From the NCBI RefSeq assembly GCF_902506165.1, contig NZ_LR733817.1, forward strand, positions 4,617,625-4,681,624: a DNA stretch of 64,000 nucleotides. Reading direction: 5' to 3'. The notes under the pieces were generated by a model. It did not search any database, had not been told where the DNA came from, and saw only the letters and a list, made by a program, of their open reading frames with translations. How positions within the stretch are numbered: position 1 is the stretch's first letter; every line of letters starts with the position of its first letter. Below, one piece after another: positions 35,951 through 48,503 of this stretch. This DNA is from Bosea sp. 29B (lineage in GTDB: Bacteria > Pseudomonadota > Alphaproteobacteria > Rhizobiales > Beijerinckiaceae). Made by a program: the position numbers and the translations under genes.

Positions 35951-36060
35951 CGTCATGCTCGGGCCTGACCCGAGCATCTCAGGCCGAAGGAGGCGCCAGC
36001 CAGCGCCTTCTCGTCATGAGATTCTCGGGTCGGCGCTACGCGCCGCCCGAGAATGACGGC
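35951..36060. repeat. Cloverleaf intergenic repeat, variant copy D
   Basis: Same design as the other copies but different sequence: closing stem CGTCAT/ATGACG, arm 1 GCTCGGG/CCCGAGC, arm 2 ATCTCA/TGAGAT with an inner AGGCGC/GCGCCT hairpin, arm 3 TCTCGGG/CCCGAGA with a GGCGC/GCGCC tip. It fills the gap between two convergent genes. Confidence 0.88.
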
Positions 36061-36066
36061 GAGATT

Positions 36067-37653
36067 TCAACCCCGCTTCAGCCCCCACGGATAAGGCGCC
36101 GAGCCCGGCAGCATGCCGGTCAGGCCCTTGCGATAGGCGGTCTTGATCACGAACTGGCCGAGCGGGATCGTGGCGCATTCCTCCAGCGCCAGGCGCCCGA
36201 GCGCGACTGCCACCTGCTTCTGCTTGGCCTCGTCCGGTGCGTAGAGCCATTCCTCCGCCATCTCCTCGGCCTTGGTGTTGGTCCACCAGCCGAACCAGCC
36301 CTTGTCGCCAGGGCCGCGCACGAGATTGGAGAGCGCCGGGTTGCCCCAGCCGACGGCGGCGCCGGTGGTGTGGAAGATGCTCCAGCCGCCCTTCTCGACC
36401 GGCTCGCGGCTGTTGCGGCGCTGGATCACCGTGCCCCAGTCGCTGGCCGCCATCTCGACATTCATGCCCATCGCCTTCAGCAATTCGTAGGTGACGTCGC
36501 CGAGCGGGCCGATATCGGGGAAGTCGGTCGGGTTGATGATGACGACCTTCTCGCCATTGTAACCGGACTCCTTCAGCGCCGCCTTGGCCTTGTCGACGCT
36601 CTGCGGCATCAAATCCTCGAGCTCGCCGGTGTAATAGGGCGTGCCGCGCCACCACAGATTCCGGCAGACCTGCCAGGCGGTGGTGTCGTCGCCCTGCGAC
36701 GCCCGCATATAGTCTTCCTGGTTGACGCCCAGGCGAACCGCGGCGCGGACCTTCGGATTGTTGAAGGGCGGCTGGAGATGGTTCAGCCGCATGATCGAGC
36801 CGCGGCCGTTCTTGTCGATGACCTCGCGGACGACATCCGGGCTCTTGGCCAGCAAGGGCTGGAGGTCGGCGAGCGGGCGTTCCCACCAGTCGATCTCGCC
36901 CTTGGTCAAGGCGGCGGCGGCGGTCGCCGGGTCGGGCAGGATCGGCCATTCGATCCGCTTGAAATGCGCGACCTTGCCGCCGGCATTGCGGCTCGGCGGT
37001 TCGCTGCGCGGCTTGTAGGCCTCGTTCTTCTCGTAGACGACGCGGCTGCCCGAGACGTACTCGCTGGCGACGAACTTGTAGGGGCCCGAGCCGGTCATCT
37101 CGGTGACCTGTTTGGTCGCCTCGGTCTTGGCCAGGCGCTCCGGCATGATGAAGGGCGGGTTGTCGGCCTTGGCCATGCAGTCGAGCATCATCGGGAAGGG
37201 CCGGGTCAGCTTGATCTCGATGGTGCGCTCGTCCGGCGCGCCCCAGGCCTCGACGGCCTTGATCAGGAGCTGGCCATAGGGGTCGCGCTGGCACCAGCGC
37301 TTCAGGCTCTCGATACAGTCGATCGAGCGGACCGGCTGGCCGTCATGGAAGGCCAGGCCCTCGCGCAGCTTGATCTTCCAGATCTTGCCGTCGGCGGAGA
37401 TCTCGTGGCCCTCGGCCATTTGCGGCTGCGGCTTCAGGTCGAGATCGCCGCCATAGAGGGTGTCGTAGACGTAGTAGCCGTGATTGTTGGTCACGGTCGC
37501 CGTCGTCCAGATCGGATCGAGCGAGGTGAGGTTGGCTTGTGGCGCCATCTTGAGCACGGTCGCGCTCGGTGCCTGGGCCCAAGCCTCTCGTGCGAGCGTT
37601 GGAGCGAGCAGGGCGGCGGCTGCCGTGCCCTGCAGGAACTGACGACGCTTCAT
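36067..37653 (-). CDS. ABC importer solute-binding protein, family 5 (peptide/nickel/opine type)
   Basis: 528 aa. Leader MKRRQFLQGTAAAALLAP with a twin-Arg-like start and cleavage near AWAQA (residue 28). Family features: LREGLAFHDGQPV (about 97-109) and TGSGPYKFVASEYV (about 186-199). No permease or ATPase genes adjoin it, so it must use components encoded elsewhere. It follows the amidase by 87 bases; a ribosome site AGGGGAGAG lies before the ATG. Confidence 0.9.
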   Translation of the reverse strand: MKRRQFLQGTAAAALLAPTLAREAWAQAPSATVLKMAPQANLTSLDPIWTTATVTNNHGYYVYDTLYGGDLDLKPQPQMAEGHEISADGKIWKIKLREGLAFHDGQPVRSIDCIESLKRWCQRDPYGQLLIKAVEAWGAPDERTIEIKLTRPFPMMLDCMAKADNPPFIMPERLAKTEATKQVTEMTGSGPYKFVASEYVSGSRVVYEKNEAYKPRSEPPSRNAGGKVAHFKRIEWPILPDPATAAAALTKGEIDWWERPLADLQPLLAKSPDVVREVIDKNGRGSIMRLNHLQPPFNNPKVRAAVRLGVNQEDYMRASQGDDTTAWQVCRNLWWRGTPYYTGELEDLMPQSVDKAKAALKESGYNGEKVVIINPTDFPDIGPLGDVTYELLKAMGMNVEMAASDWGTVIQRRNSREPVEKGGWSIFHTTGAAVGWGNPALSNLVRGPGDKGWFGWWTNTKAEEMAEEWLYAPDEAKQKQVAVALGRLALEECATIPLGQFVIKTAYRKGLTGMLPGSAPYPWGLKRG

Positions 37654-37740
37654 ATATCTCTCCCCTTTTATGATTGAATCGACTTGCCGATAAACCCGGT
37701 TCTTTCTGCTGCTCGATAGGACGAAAAAGGTTGGCCTCGA

Positions 37741-39234
37741 TTAGTCGAAGCCAAGAAAATTCGGGCTGTCCGCCAGCTTCGGGGCGGCCTTCAGCCTGGC
37801 GATATCGGGCACCGGCCGTGCCGTCAGCGGATCGCCCGCAAGAAGCTGCTCCAGCGCCGCCGCAACGGCAAGGACCTTGGCGTCGCCGCCGCGAGGGCCG
37901 ACGATCTGCAGGCCGAAGGGCATGCCGTTGCGGTCGAGCCCGACCGGCAGCGAGATTGCGGGATGGCCGACGATCGTCACGGCATAGGCATTCGCCAGCC
38001 AGTGGAAATAGGTCCGTGTCGGCTTGCCGTCAATCTCGGCCGGATAGAGCTCGGACCAGGGCCGCGGCGACAGCGTCATCGCCGGCGAGAGGATGACGTC
38101 GTAGTCTTCGAAGAAGCGCTGCCACTCGTGATAGAGCACCGTCTGCTGCTTCAGGGCGCGGGTGACGTCGAGCGCGCTGTAGCGCAGGCCTTCCTCGACA
38201 TTGGCGCGGACATTGGGGCCGACCTTGTCGGGCGTCTTGATCGAGCGGTCGTGATGGCTGGCGAGGAAGGAGACGGCGCGCAGCACCTCGAAGCTCTCAT
38301 CGGTGCCGGCGCAGTTCGGCGTTGCCTCGTCAGCCCGGCCGAAGACCTTGCTGAAGCGGCCGACCTTGTCGGCGAAGACCTCGCGGATGTGCTTCTCGGT
38401 CGGTGTGAAGCCGAAATCCGGGGTGATCGCGACCTTCAGCGAGGCGAGATCGCAATGGTCCGGCCGGGCGAAGTCTTCCGCCCGCCTGACTTGCTTGCCA
38501 TGGATCGTCGTCGCCAGCGGGTCGACGGCGTCGTCGCTGACCATCGTCGAGAGCAGGAGGCAGAGATCGGGCACGGTGCGCGCCATCGGGCCGAGCACCG
38601 AGAGCGGGTTCCAGCCGAGCGGGCGCTTGTCGCTCGGCACCAGCCCCGGCGTCGGCCGGAAGCCGACGATGCCGTTGAAGGCAGCCGGGTTGCGCAAGGA
38701 ACCGCCGGTGTCCGAGCCGGTCGCGATCGGCACCATGTTGGTCGCGAGCACGACGCCCGAGCCGCCGGAGGAGCCGGCGGCCGAGCGCGAGGGATCGAAC
38801 GGGTTGCCGGTGACGCCATAGACGGCATTGCGGGTGTTGGCGCCGGCGCCCCATTCCGGCGTGTTGGTCTTGCCGACGATGACGGCTCCGGCCTTGCGCA
38901 CGGAGGCGACGATGCCCTGGTCCTGCGTCGGGACATGGTCGGCGAAGAGCGGGCTGCCATAGGTGGTGCGCAGGCCGGCGACATCCTCTAGGTCCTTGAT
39001 GCCGATCGGCAGGCCGTGCAGTGCCGGCAAAGCGTCGCCGCGCATGGTGGCGGCATCGGCGGCCTTCGCGGTCGCCCGCGCCCGCTCGTCGTCGCGCGCC
39101 ACCATGGCGTTGACGGCCGGGTCGACCGCGTCGATCCGGGCGAGGCAGCTGTCGAGCAGCTCGGCCGCCGAGAGCTTCTTCTCGCCGATCAGGCGGCGGG
39201 CGGTGACGGCATCGAGATCGCAGGGTTCGGTCAC
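37741..39234 (-). CDS. Amidase-signature family hydrolase
   Basis: 497 aa. The Ser-cisSer-Lys triad is visible: Lys80 in PIGIKD, cis-Ser in AGSSGGSG (about 155) and nucleophile Ser179 in TGSDTGGSLR. It hydrolyses small amides, but the sequence does not say which. Its neighbours, a family 5 binding protein and a cytoplasmic GGT-like enzyme, point to uptake and breakdown of amide-linked nitrogen compounds. Confidence 0.92.
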   Translation of the reverse strand: MTEPCDLDAVTARRLIGEKKLSAAELLDSCLARIDAVDPAVNAMVARDDERARATAKAADAATMRGDALPALHGLPIGIKDLEDVAGLRTTYGSPLFADHVPTQDQGIVASVRKAGAVIVGKTNTPEWGAGANTRNAVYGVTGNPFDPSRSAAGSSGGSGVVLATNMVPIATGSDTGGSLRNPAAFNGIVGFRPTPGLVPSDKRPLGWNPLSVLGPMARTVPDLCLLLSTMVSDDAVDPLATTIHGKQVRRAEDFARPDHCDLASLKVAITPDFGFTPTEKHIREVFADKVGRFSKVFGRADEATPNCAGTDESFEVLRAVSFLASHHDRSIKTPDKVGPNVRANVEEGLRYSALDVTRALKQQTVLYHEWQRFFEDYDVILSPAMTLSPRPWSELYPAEIDGKPTRTYFHWLANAYAVTIVGHPAISLPVGLDRNGMPFGLQIVGPRGGDAKVLAVAAALEQLLAGDPLTARPVPDIARLKAAPKLADSPNFLGFD

Positions 39235-39345
39235 GGCAGAAAGCTCCGGCAGTCAGGGCGGGTCCGACGCGACCCGTCCTGCCAGTCGAAGCGGCATCAG
39301 CCGCTACGTCAACCCTCGCCGGGTTGAACCCCGGCCTGCGTTCGC

Positions 39346-39361
39346 CTCAGATGTGCAAGGC

Positions 39362-39375
<14 letters not shown>
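39346..39375. repeat. 15-bp perfect tandem duplication across the lpd stop
   Basis: Two exact copies of CTCAGATGTGCAAGG. On the coding strand this repeats the last codons and the TGA, so the sequence Ala-Leu-His-Ile-stop occurs twice in frame. The first stop ends the protein, leaving the second copy as a relic. Confidence 0.95.
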
Positions 39376-40759
<1,384 letters not shown>

Positions 40760-40774
40760 GTCGCGCGTCCCGGT

Positions 40775-42085
40775 TCAGATATCGACGAACAAGGTCGCCG
40801 GCGTCTCCAGCAATTCTTTCAGCCGCTGCACGAAGACGGCGGCGTCCCAGCCGTCGATGACGCGGTGGTCGAAGCTGGAGGAGAGGTTCATCATCTTGCG
40901 CGGCACGAAGGTCGTGCCGTCCCAGACCGGACGGACCACCATCTTGTTGACGCCGACGATCGCGACCTCGGGATGGTTGATCACCGGGGTGGTGGCAATG
41001 CCGCCGAGCGCCCCGAGCGAGGTAATGGTGATGGTCGAGCCGGTGAGCTCGTCGCGCGTCGCCGAGCCGTCGCGGGCCCGTTCGGCGAGGCGGGAGAGTT
41101 CGATGGCGCAGCCCCAGAGGTCGCGCGCCTCGGCATGCTTGACGACCGGGACCATCAGGCCGGATGGGGCCTGCGTGGCGATGCCGATATCGATGCCGGC
41201 ATGCTGGTGGACGATGCCGGCCTCGTCGTCATAGAGCGCGTTGAGGCCGGGTTGTTCGCCGAGCGCCTTGACCATCGCCCGCATCAGGAAGGGCAGTATC
41301 GTCAGCTTCGGCCGCTCGGCCGTCGGCTTCTTGTTGAGCGCGGCGCGCAGGTCTTCGAGAGCGGAGACATCGACTTCTTCGACAATCGTGATGTGCGGGA
41401 TGCGCGACTTCGACAGCGCCATCTTCTCGGCGATGCGGCGGCGCAAGCCCACGACCTTGACATCGGTGATCGCAGTCTTGGCGACGAGCCCGCCCTTGGC
41501 CGGAGCCTCGGGGCCGCGCAGGATGAAGGCGTCGATGTCCTCATGGGTGACGCGGCCGGCCGGGCCGGAGCCCTGGACCTGGCGCAGGTCGACACCGGCT
41601 TCGCGCGCCTTCAGCCTGACGGCGGGCGACGCCAGCGGCTTCTCGCCGACCGGCCGGCGCGGCGCCGGTGTGGTGATGACAGGAGCTGGGCGGACCGGAG
41701 CCGCGGGCTTCGGCGTCGGCATCTGCTTGGGAGCGGGCTCCGGAGCTGCCGCCGGCGTGGCCGAGGCAGCCGCAGCAGCGGGCTTTTCCTTGGGCGGCTC
41801 GACAGGCGCCTCGGCCTCGGCCGGCTCCTCGCTCGCGGTCCCGCCTGGGACCTTCAGCTTCACCAGCGCCGAGCCGATCGCGACGGTGTCGCCGATCTCG
41901 GCGCCGACCCAGGTGACCTCGCCTTCGACCGGCGAGGGGATCTCGACGGTCGCCTTGTCGGTCATCACCGCGGCGATCAAATCGTCCTCGCGGACGATGT
42001 CGCCGACCTTGACGTGCCACTCGACCAGCTCGGCCTCGGCGATACCCTCGCCGACATCGGGCAGCTTGATGATGCGCTCGGCCAT
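40775..42085 (-). CDS. bkdB: Branched-chain 2-oxo acid dehydrogenase E2 (lipoamide acyltransferase)
   Basis: 436 aa. One lipoyl domain with MTDKATVEI (Lys about 44), an Ala/Pro-rich linker (about 80-150), a peripheral subunit-binding domain ([16 protein letters not shown], about 152-167) and the acyltransferase core with [15 protein letters not shown] (His about 403). ATG 42085 overlaps the E1beta stop by one base. It transfers branched acyl groups to CoA. Symbols for bkd genes vary between species. Confidence 0.94.
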   Translation of the reverse strand: MAERIIKLPDVGEGIAEAELVEWHVKVGDIVREDDLIAAVMTDKATVEIPSPVEGEVTWVGAEIGDTVAIGSALVKLKVPGGTASEEPAEAEAPVEPPKEKPAAAAASATPAAAPEPAPKQMPTPKPAAPVRPAPVITTPAPRRPVGEKPLASPAVRLKAREAGVDLRQVQGSGPAGRVTHEDIDAFILRGPEAPAKGGLVAKTAITDVKVVGLRRRIAEKMALSKSRIPHITIVEEVDVSALEDLRAALNKKPTAERPKLTILPFLMRAMVKALGEQPGLNALYDDEAGIVHQHAGIDIGIATQAPSGLMVPVVKHAEARDLWGCAIELSRLAERARDGSATRDELTGSTITITSLGALGGIATTPVINHPEVAIVGVNKMVVRPVWDGTTFVPRKMMNLSSSFDHRVIDGWDAAVFVQRLKELLETPATLFVDI

Positions 42086-43101
42086 CAGCGTGCCTCCATG
42101 ATGTCGCGAAGCGCCCGTCCGAGACGGGCGGGGCCGGGGAAGTAGTCCCATTCCTGGGCGTGCGGATAAGGCGTGTCCCAGCCGGTGACGCGCACGACCG
42201 GCGCCTCCAGATGGTAGAAGCAATGCTGCTGGATGAGCGCGGCCAGCTCGGCGCCGAAGCCCGAGGTCAGTGTCGCTTCGTGCAGGACGATGCAGCGCCC
42301 GGTCTTCGAGACCGAGGCGACGATCGTGTCGAGGTCGAGCGGCAGCAGGGTGCGCAGGTCGATGATCTCGGCGTCGATGCCGGTCTCCTCGGTGGCGGCC
42401 TGCGCGACATGGACCATGGTGCCGTAGGTGACGATGGTGACGGCCAAGCCTTCGCGGCGGATCGCCGCCTTGCCGAGTGGGATGGTGTAGTGGCCTTCCT
42501 CGACCTCGCCGAGATCGTGCTTCGACCAGGGCGTGACCGGGCGGTCGTGATGGCCGTCGAAGGGGCCGTTATAGAGCCGCTTCGGCTCGAGGAAGATCAC
42601 GGGATCGGGATCCTCGATCGCCGAGATCAGCAGGCCCTTGGCGTCGCGCGGATTGGACGGCACCACCGTCTTCAGCCCGGAGACGTGGGTGAACAGGGCT
42701 TCCGGGCTCTGGCTGTGGGTTTGGCCGCCGAAGATGCCGCCGCCGGTCGGCATGCGGATCACCATCGGACAGGTGAAGTCGCCGGCCGAGCGGTAGCGCA
42801 GGCGCGCCGCCTCGGAGACGATCTGGTCATAGGCCGGGTACATGTAGTCGGCGAACTGGATCTCGACGCAGGGGCGCAGGCCATAGGCGGCCATGCCGAT
42901 CGCGGTGCCGACGATGCCGAGTTCGCTGATCGGTGCGTCGAAGCAGCGGTTGACGCCGTATTTCTGCTGGAGGCCGTGGGTGCAGCGGAAGACGCCGCCG
43001 AAATAGCCGACATCCTCGCCATAAACGACGACGTTGTCGTCGCGGCCCATGGAGACGTCGAGGGCCGAGCGGATCGCCTCGATCATGGTCATGCGGGCCA
43101 T
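42085..43101 (-). CDS. bkdA2: Branched-chain 2-oxo acid dehydrogenase E1 beta
   Basis: 338 aa transketolase-like subunit. [19 protein letters not shown] (about 27-45) carries the ThDP-activating Glu, followed by [14 protein letters not shown] and [15 protein letters not shown] (about 120-134). The heterotetramer with E1alpha decarboxylates the keto acids of Leu, Ile and Val. Gap of 3 bases after E1alpha. Confidence 0.95.
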   Translation of the reverse strand: MARMTMIEAIRSALDVSMGRDDNVVVYGEDVGYFGGVFRCTHGLQQKYGVNRCFDAPISELGIVGTAIGMAAYGLRPCVEIQFADYMYPAYDQIVSEAARLRYRSAGDFTCPMVIRMPTGGGIFGGQTHSQSPEALFTHVSGLKTVVPSNPRDAKGLLISAIEDPDPVIFLEPKRLYNGPFDGHHDRPVTPWSKHDLGEVEEGHYTIPLGKAAIRREGLAVTIVTYGTMVHVAQAATEETGIDAEIIDLRTLLPLDLDTIVASVSKTGRCIVLHEATLTSGFGAELAALIQQHCFYHLEAPVVRVTGWDTPYPHAQEWDYFPGPARLGRALRDIMEAR

Positions 43102-43104
43102 GGC

Positions 43105-44526
<1,422 letters not shown>

Positions 44527-44546
44527 TTAAGCGGAAAATTCGCCCG

Positions 44547-45047
44547 ATGGCGATCAAGGCGCGGCGCAGCGAGGAGCTTGACCAGATCGACCGGCGCATC
44601 CTGTCGGCGCTGAACGAGGATGGCCGGCTGACGATCAATGCGCTGGCCGAGAAGGTCGGGCTCTCACCCTCGCCGTGCTGGACGCGGGTGAAGCGGCTGG
44701 AGGAGAGCGGCGCGATCGAGAAATATGTCGCGGTGCTGAACCATCGCGCGCTCGGGCTCGACAATGTCGTCTTCATCGAGATCACGCTCGACAAGCATGA
44801 CGACAAGCTGCTCGACCGCTTCGGCGAGGCGCTGGCGCGCATTCCCGAGGTGGTCGAGGCCTATCTCGTCACCGGCGACTACGACTACCTGGTCAAGGCC
44901 GTGGTCAGCGGCACCGAGCACTATGAGCGCTTCCTGCGCGAGAAGATCTACCGCCTGCCGGGCATGCGGCAGTCGCGCACGACCTTCGGCCTGCGCGCCC
45001 TGAAGCGGGCGATCTCGGTCGACCCGCTGCAGATCGCGCCGGTTTAG
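44547..45047 (+). CDS. Lrp/AsnC-family regulator (BkdR-like)
   Basis: 166 aa. HTH at residues 10-65 (LDQIDRRILSALNEDGRLTINALAEKVGLSPSPCWTRVKRLE, partly quoted) and a C-terminal RAM effector domain with VTGDYDYLVKAVV (about 110-122). It is divergent from the bkd operon across 209 bases, the arrangement in which BkdR activates the complex in response to branched-chain amino acids. The gap shows no obvious ribosome site before the ATG. Confidence 0.92.
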   Translation: MAIKARRSEELDQIDRRILSALNEDGRLTINALAEKVGLSPSPCWTRVKRLEESGAIEKYVAVLNHRALGLDNVVFIEITLDKHDDKLLDRFGEALARIPEVVEAYLVTGDYDYLVKAVVSGTEHYERFLREKIYRLPGMRQSRTTFGLRALKRAISVDPLQIAPV

Positions 45048-45053
45048 TCGCCT

Positions 45054-46667
45054 CTACGCCGGCACCGAGATCGCCATGCCGTCGCGCTGGGGGTCGGCGC
45101 CGCCGGTCGCGAGCCCGTCCTCGATCTTGACGCCGTGCAGCGCGGCAAAGGGATAGCTCTGGGCAGAGCGCTTGACGTCGTAGCCCTTGGCCTTGAGCTG
45201 CGCCTCGACGCTGCGGCGGATGCGGTTGCTGATGTCGATCGAGTTCGACACGCCCATCACGCGCGGCGCCGCCACCGCTTCCAGCATCGACATCTCGAAA
45301 TCGATGACGTTCATGATGCCCTGCGCCATCGCCGGGGCGATATAGCTGCCGCCCGGCGCGCCCATGACGATGAAGGGCTTGTCGCCCTTGAAGACGATGG
45401 TCGGCGCGGCCGAGGAGGAGCGGCGCTTGCCGGGCGCGATCGAGCCGGCACGGCCGGGGCGCGGGTCGAAGCGGCTCATCGTGCCGTTGTAGATGAAGCC
45501 GAGACCCTCGGTGATCGCGCCCGACGGGCTGCCGAGCGTATGGGTCAGCGCGACCGCATTGCCATGGCGATCGACCACGGTGACATGGGTGGTCTCGCGC
45601 GACGAGGAGCGCTCCAGCCGCTTCACGTCGGCACGCTCGCCGCGGCGGATGCTCTCGGCTTGGCTTGCCGCATGCTCCTTCGAGATCAGGCGCTCGACCG
45701 GCACGTCGACATAGGCCGGGTCGCCCATGAACTGGTCCTTGTCGATGGTCATGCGCTTCATCGCCTCGGCCAGCAGGCGGACATGCTCGGCCGAGCCATG
45801 GTCGAGCGAGCCGATGTCGAAGGGCTCGAGCATGTGAAGGATCTGCAGCATCGACATGCCGCTCGCCGGCGGCGGCGAGGTCGAGATGCGGTGGCCGCGA
45901 TAGGAGCCCCAGATCGGTTCGGCGACGGAGAGTTCGTAGCGGGCGAGGTCCTCGCGCGAGATCAGGCCACCATGTTTGGCGAAGTCGGCGGCAATCTCCT
46001 CGGCGAGTTCGCCATGGTAGAACAGGTCGGCGCCGCCCTTGGCGAGCCGCTCGAGCGTATTGGCCATGTCGGCATTGACGATGATGTCGCCCGGGCGTTT
46101 CGCGCTGCCATCAGGACGGAAATAGAGGCGCTTGCCGGTCTCGCTGTAGCGCAGCTTGTCCGAGGTGTTGACCTGGCCGGAGCCGCTCTGGTCCTGCGTC
46201 CAGAACCAGTGCATGTGCGGGCGCACCAGCACGCCCTCGCGGGCCTGTTTGATCGCCGGCGCCATGACATCGGCCCAGTCCATCGTGCCGAAGCGCGAGA
46301 GCACATAGTCATAGCCCTTGACGCTGCCAGGCGTGCAGGCGGCGAGATGGCCGAACTCGTTGATGCCGCCTTCGAGCAGGAAGGCGAAGCCATCGCGCGA
46401 TTGGCCGCGCAGCTTGTCCTGCCACATCTCCGGCTTCGCGGAGTAAGAGGCGCGGGCGTAGAACTCGACGATCTCATGGACGCCCTTGCCGGGCATGTAG
46501 AGCTGCATCGAGCCGAAGCCGCCGATGCCCGACATCAGCGGATCGACTACGCCCTGCATGAAGGCGCAGGCGATCGCCGCGTCGATCGCATTGCCGCCGC
46601 GCTCCAGCACCGCGGCGCCGGCTTCGACGGCTTCCGGCTGCGGAGCGACGATCATTCCGTTCTTCAT
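45054..46667 (-). CDS. Gamma-glutamyltransferase-family Ntn hydrolase (no signal peptide)
   Basis: 537 aa. Begins directly with the mature-type MKNGMIVAPQPEAVEAGAAV, so no leader. Nucleophile Thr359 in SRETTHVTVVDRHG starts the small subunit; GAPGGSYIAPAMAQG (about 436-450) is the Gly loop. It lies downstream of the Dpp-like ABC genes on the same strand, separated by repeat copy C, and probably works on compounds imported by that system. A paralog is encoded at 34343. Confidence 0.9.
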   Translation of the reverse strand: MKNGMIVAPQPEAVEAGAAVLERGGNAIDAAIACAFMQGVVDPLMSGIGGFGSMQLYMPGKGVHEIVEFYARASYSAKPEMWQDKLRGQSRDGFAFLLEGGINEFGHLAACTPGSVKGYDYVLSRFGTMDWADVMAPAIKQAREGVLVRPHMHWFWTQDQSGSGQVNTSDKLRYSETGKRLYFRPDGSAKRPGDIIVNADMANTLERLAKGGADLFYHGELAEEIAADFAKHGGLISREDLARYELSVAEPIWGSYRGHRISTSPPPASGMSMLQILHMLEPFDIGSLDHGSAEHVRLLAEAMKRMTIDKDQFMGDPAYVDVPVERLISKEHAASQAESIRRGERADVKRLERSSSRETTHVTVVDRHGNAVALTHTLGSPSGAITEGLGFIYNGTMSRFDPRPGRAGSIAPGKRRSSSAAPTIVFKGDKPFIVMGAPGGSYIAPAMAQGIMNVIDFEMSMLEAVAAPRVMGVSNSIDISNRIRRSVEAQLKAKGYDVKRSAQSYPFAALHGVKIEDGLATGGADPQRDGMAISVPA

Positions 46668-46699
46668 GGCGAGGGCTCTTCAGTTCGCATTGCACTTTC

Positions 46700-46793
46700 C
46701 GTCATGGTCGGGCTTGTCCCGACCATCCACGTCTTCCCTCGGGCAGGGCGGTGTTCAAGACGTGGATGCTCGCCACAAGGGCGAGCATGACGG
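46700..46793. repeat. Cloverleaf intergenic repeat, copy C
   Basis: Closing stem CGTCAT/ATGACG, arm 1 GGTCGGG/CCCGACC, arm 2 ATCCACGTCTT/AAGACGTGGAT, arm 3 GCTCGCC/GGCGAGC. Lies between the ATPase stop and the GGT start on the minus-strand operon, 6 bases from the ATPase stop. Confidence 0.94.
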
Positions 46794-46799
46794 CTGTCA

Positions 46800-48503
46800 T
46801 CACGCCGGCTCAGCGAGCCGCCAGAACAGGCGAACGCCGCCATCTTCCGTGCTTTCCAACCCGGGCACGGCTGAGAGCAGCTTGCGGGTGTAGTCGTGCT
46901 GGGGTGCGTCGAAGATCTGGTCGCGCGTGCCTTCCTCGACGATGCGGCCGTCCTGCATGACGATGACGCGGTCGGAGACCTGCTCGACCACGCCGAGGTC
47001 GTGGCTGATGAACAGGCAGGAGAAGCCGTGCTTCTTCTGCAGCTGCGCGAAGAGCTCCAGCACCTGAGCGCGCACGGTCACGTCGAGGGCCGAGACCGGC
47101 TCGTCGGCGATGACGAAGCTCGGCCGGCGGATGATGGCGCGGGCAATGGCGACGCGCTGGCGCTGGCCGCCTGAGAGCTCGTGCGGATAGCGCTCGGCGA
47201 AGCCGTCGCCGAGCCCGACCTCGCCGAGGACCTCCTGCAAGCGCGCCTTTTTCTCGGCCGAGCCCATGCCTTTGACCAGCCGCAGGGGCTCGCCGACGAG
47301 CTCGCCGATGGTCATGCGCGGATCGAGCGAAGAATAGGGGTCCTGGAAGACCATCTGGCAGTTGAGCCGGTAGTCCCAATAGGCCGTCTCGCTCTTGTCG
47401 ATCGGCTTGCCGTTGAACAGGATCGCGCCCTCGCTCGGCTTGATCAGTCCGGCGATGGCGTGGCCGAGCGTGGTTTTGCCCGAGCCGGAGCCGCCGACGA
47501 CGGAGACGACCTCGCCGGGCTTCACTGACAGGCTGATGCCGTGCAAAGCGCGCTTGGGCTGCTCCTTGCGGAAGAAGCCCTGGCGGCCGCCATAGTCGAC
47601 GACGAGACCGTCGACCGCGACGAGCGGCGTCTTTGCCTCGGGCAGATCGCGCGCCGGCTCGCGATGCGGCATCGCTGCCAGCAGCTTGCGGGTATAGGGG
47701 TGCTGCGGCCGGGCGAGGATGTCTTCGCTGTTGCCGTGCTCGACGACATCGCCCTGGCACATCACGACGATGCGGCTGCAATAGCGCGCAACCATGCCGA
47801 GATCATGCGAGATCAGCAGCACGGCAGTGCCGTTCTCCTTGGTCAGGTCGACCATCAGCTCCATGACGTCGCGCTGGACGACGGCGTCGAGCGCGGTGGT
47901 CGGCTCGTCGGCGAGGAGCAGCGCCGGCTTCAACAGCATGACCGAGGCCAGCATGATGCGCTGGCGCATGCCGCCGGAATACTGGTGTGGATAGGCGTTG
48001 AAGGCGCCCTCGGGATCGCGGATGCCGACGCGGCGGAGCATGTCGAGGATGAGCTCGCGCCGGCCTGCTGCATCAAGCTTGAGATGCAGCGCGAGGCCCT
48101 CCTCGAGCTGGCGCCCGATCAGCATGGAGGGGTTGAGCGAGGTCATCGGCTCCTGGAAGACCATGCCAACCTTGGCGCCGCGGATCGCCCGCAGGCGCTT
48201 TGGGGCCATGGTCGTGACCTCTTCGCCGTCAAAGCGGATCGAGCCCGAGATCAGGCGCACCGCCGGCGGGATGAAGCCCATCACGGCGCGGGCCGCGAGC
48301 GTCTTGCCGGAGCCGGACTCGCCGACGATGCCGACGATCTCGCCGGGCGAGACGGAGAAGCTGACATCGTTGACGACGGTGCGGCCGCTCGCGCCGATCC
48401 TCAGCGTTAGGCCGTCGACTTCGAGCAGGGGTTTGGGGCTTTTGCTCGACGCGTTTTCTTCACGCGAACCGGTGCCCACTTCGCTTGAAAACGCTTTGGT
48501 CAT
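46800..48503 (-). CDS. Fused dipeptide-type ABC ATPase (DppD-DppF tandem)
   Basis: 567 aa with two complete ATPase units. First: GESGSGKTLAARAV (about 62-75), SGGMRQRIMLASVML (about 182), LLADEPTTALD (about 200-210). Second: GGSGSGKTTLGHAI (about 343-356), LSGGQRQRVAIARAI (about 456-470), FVIADEPVSALD. Oligopeptide-type C-terminal signatures follow each unit. Residues 4-18 are encoded by a palindromic repeat, forming a polar tail before the domain. ATG 48503 overlaps the permease stop. Confidence 0.94.
   Translation of the reverse strand: MTKAFSSEVGTGSREENASSKSPKPLLEVDGLTLRIGASGRTVVNDVSFSVSPGEIVGIVGESGSGKTLAARAVMGFIPPAVRLISGSIRFDGEEVTTMAPKRLRAIRGAKVGMVFQEPMTSLNPSMLIGRQLEEGLALHLKLDAAGRRELILDMLRRVGIRDPEGAFNAYPHQYSGGMRQRIMLASVMLLKPALLLADEPTTALDAVVQRDVMELMVDLTKENGTAVLLISHDLGMVARYCSRIVVMCQGDVVEHGNSEDILARPQHPYTRKLLAAMPHREPARDLPEAKTPLVAVDGLVVDYGGRQGFFRKEQPKRALHGISLSVKPGEVVSVVGGSGSGKTTLGHAIAGLIKPSEGAILFNGKPIDKSETAYWDYRLNCQMVFQDPYSSLDPRMTIGELVGEPLRLVKGMGSAEKKARLQEVLGEVGLGDGFAERYPHELSGGQRQRVAIARAIIRRPSFVIADEPVSALDVTVRAQVLELFAQLQKKHGFSCLFISHDLGVVEQVSDRVIVMQDGRIVEEGTRDQIFDAPQHDYTRKLLSAVPGLESTEDGGVRLFWRLAEPA
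48451..48494. repeat. Palindromic intergenic-type repeat inside the ATPase 5' end
   Basis: Arms GCGTTTTC and GAAAACGC flank a core containing GAACCGGTGCCCACTTCGC. Elements with the ACCGGT(T)CCCAC core and such arms are common between genes in Hyphomicrobiales. Here the element is read in frame as residues 4-18 of the ATPase. Confidence 0.8.
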
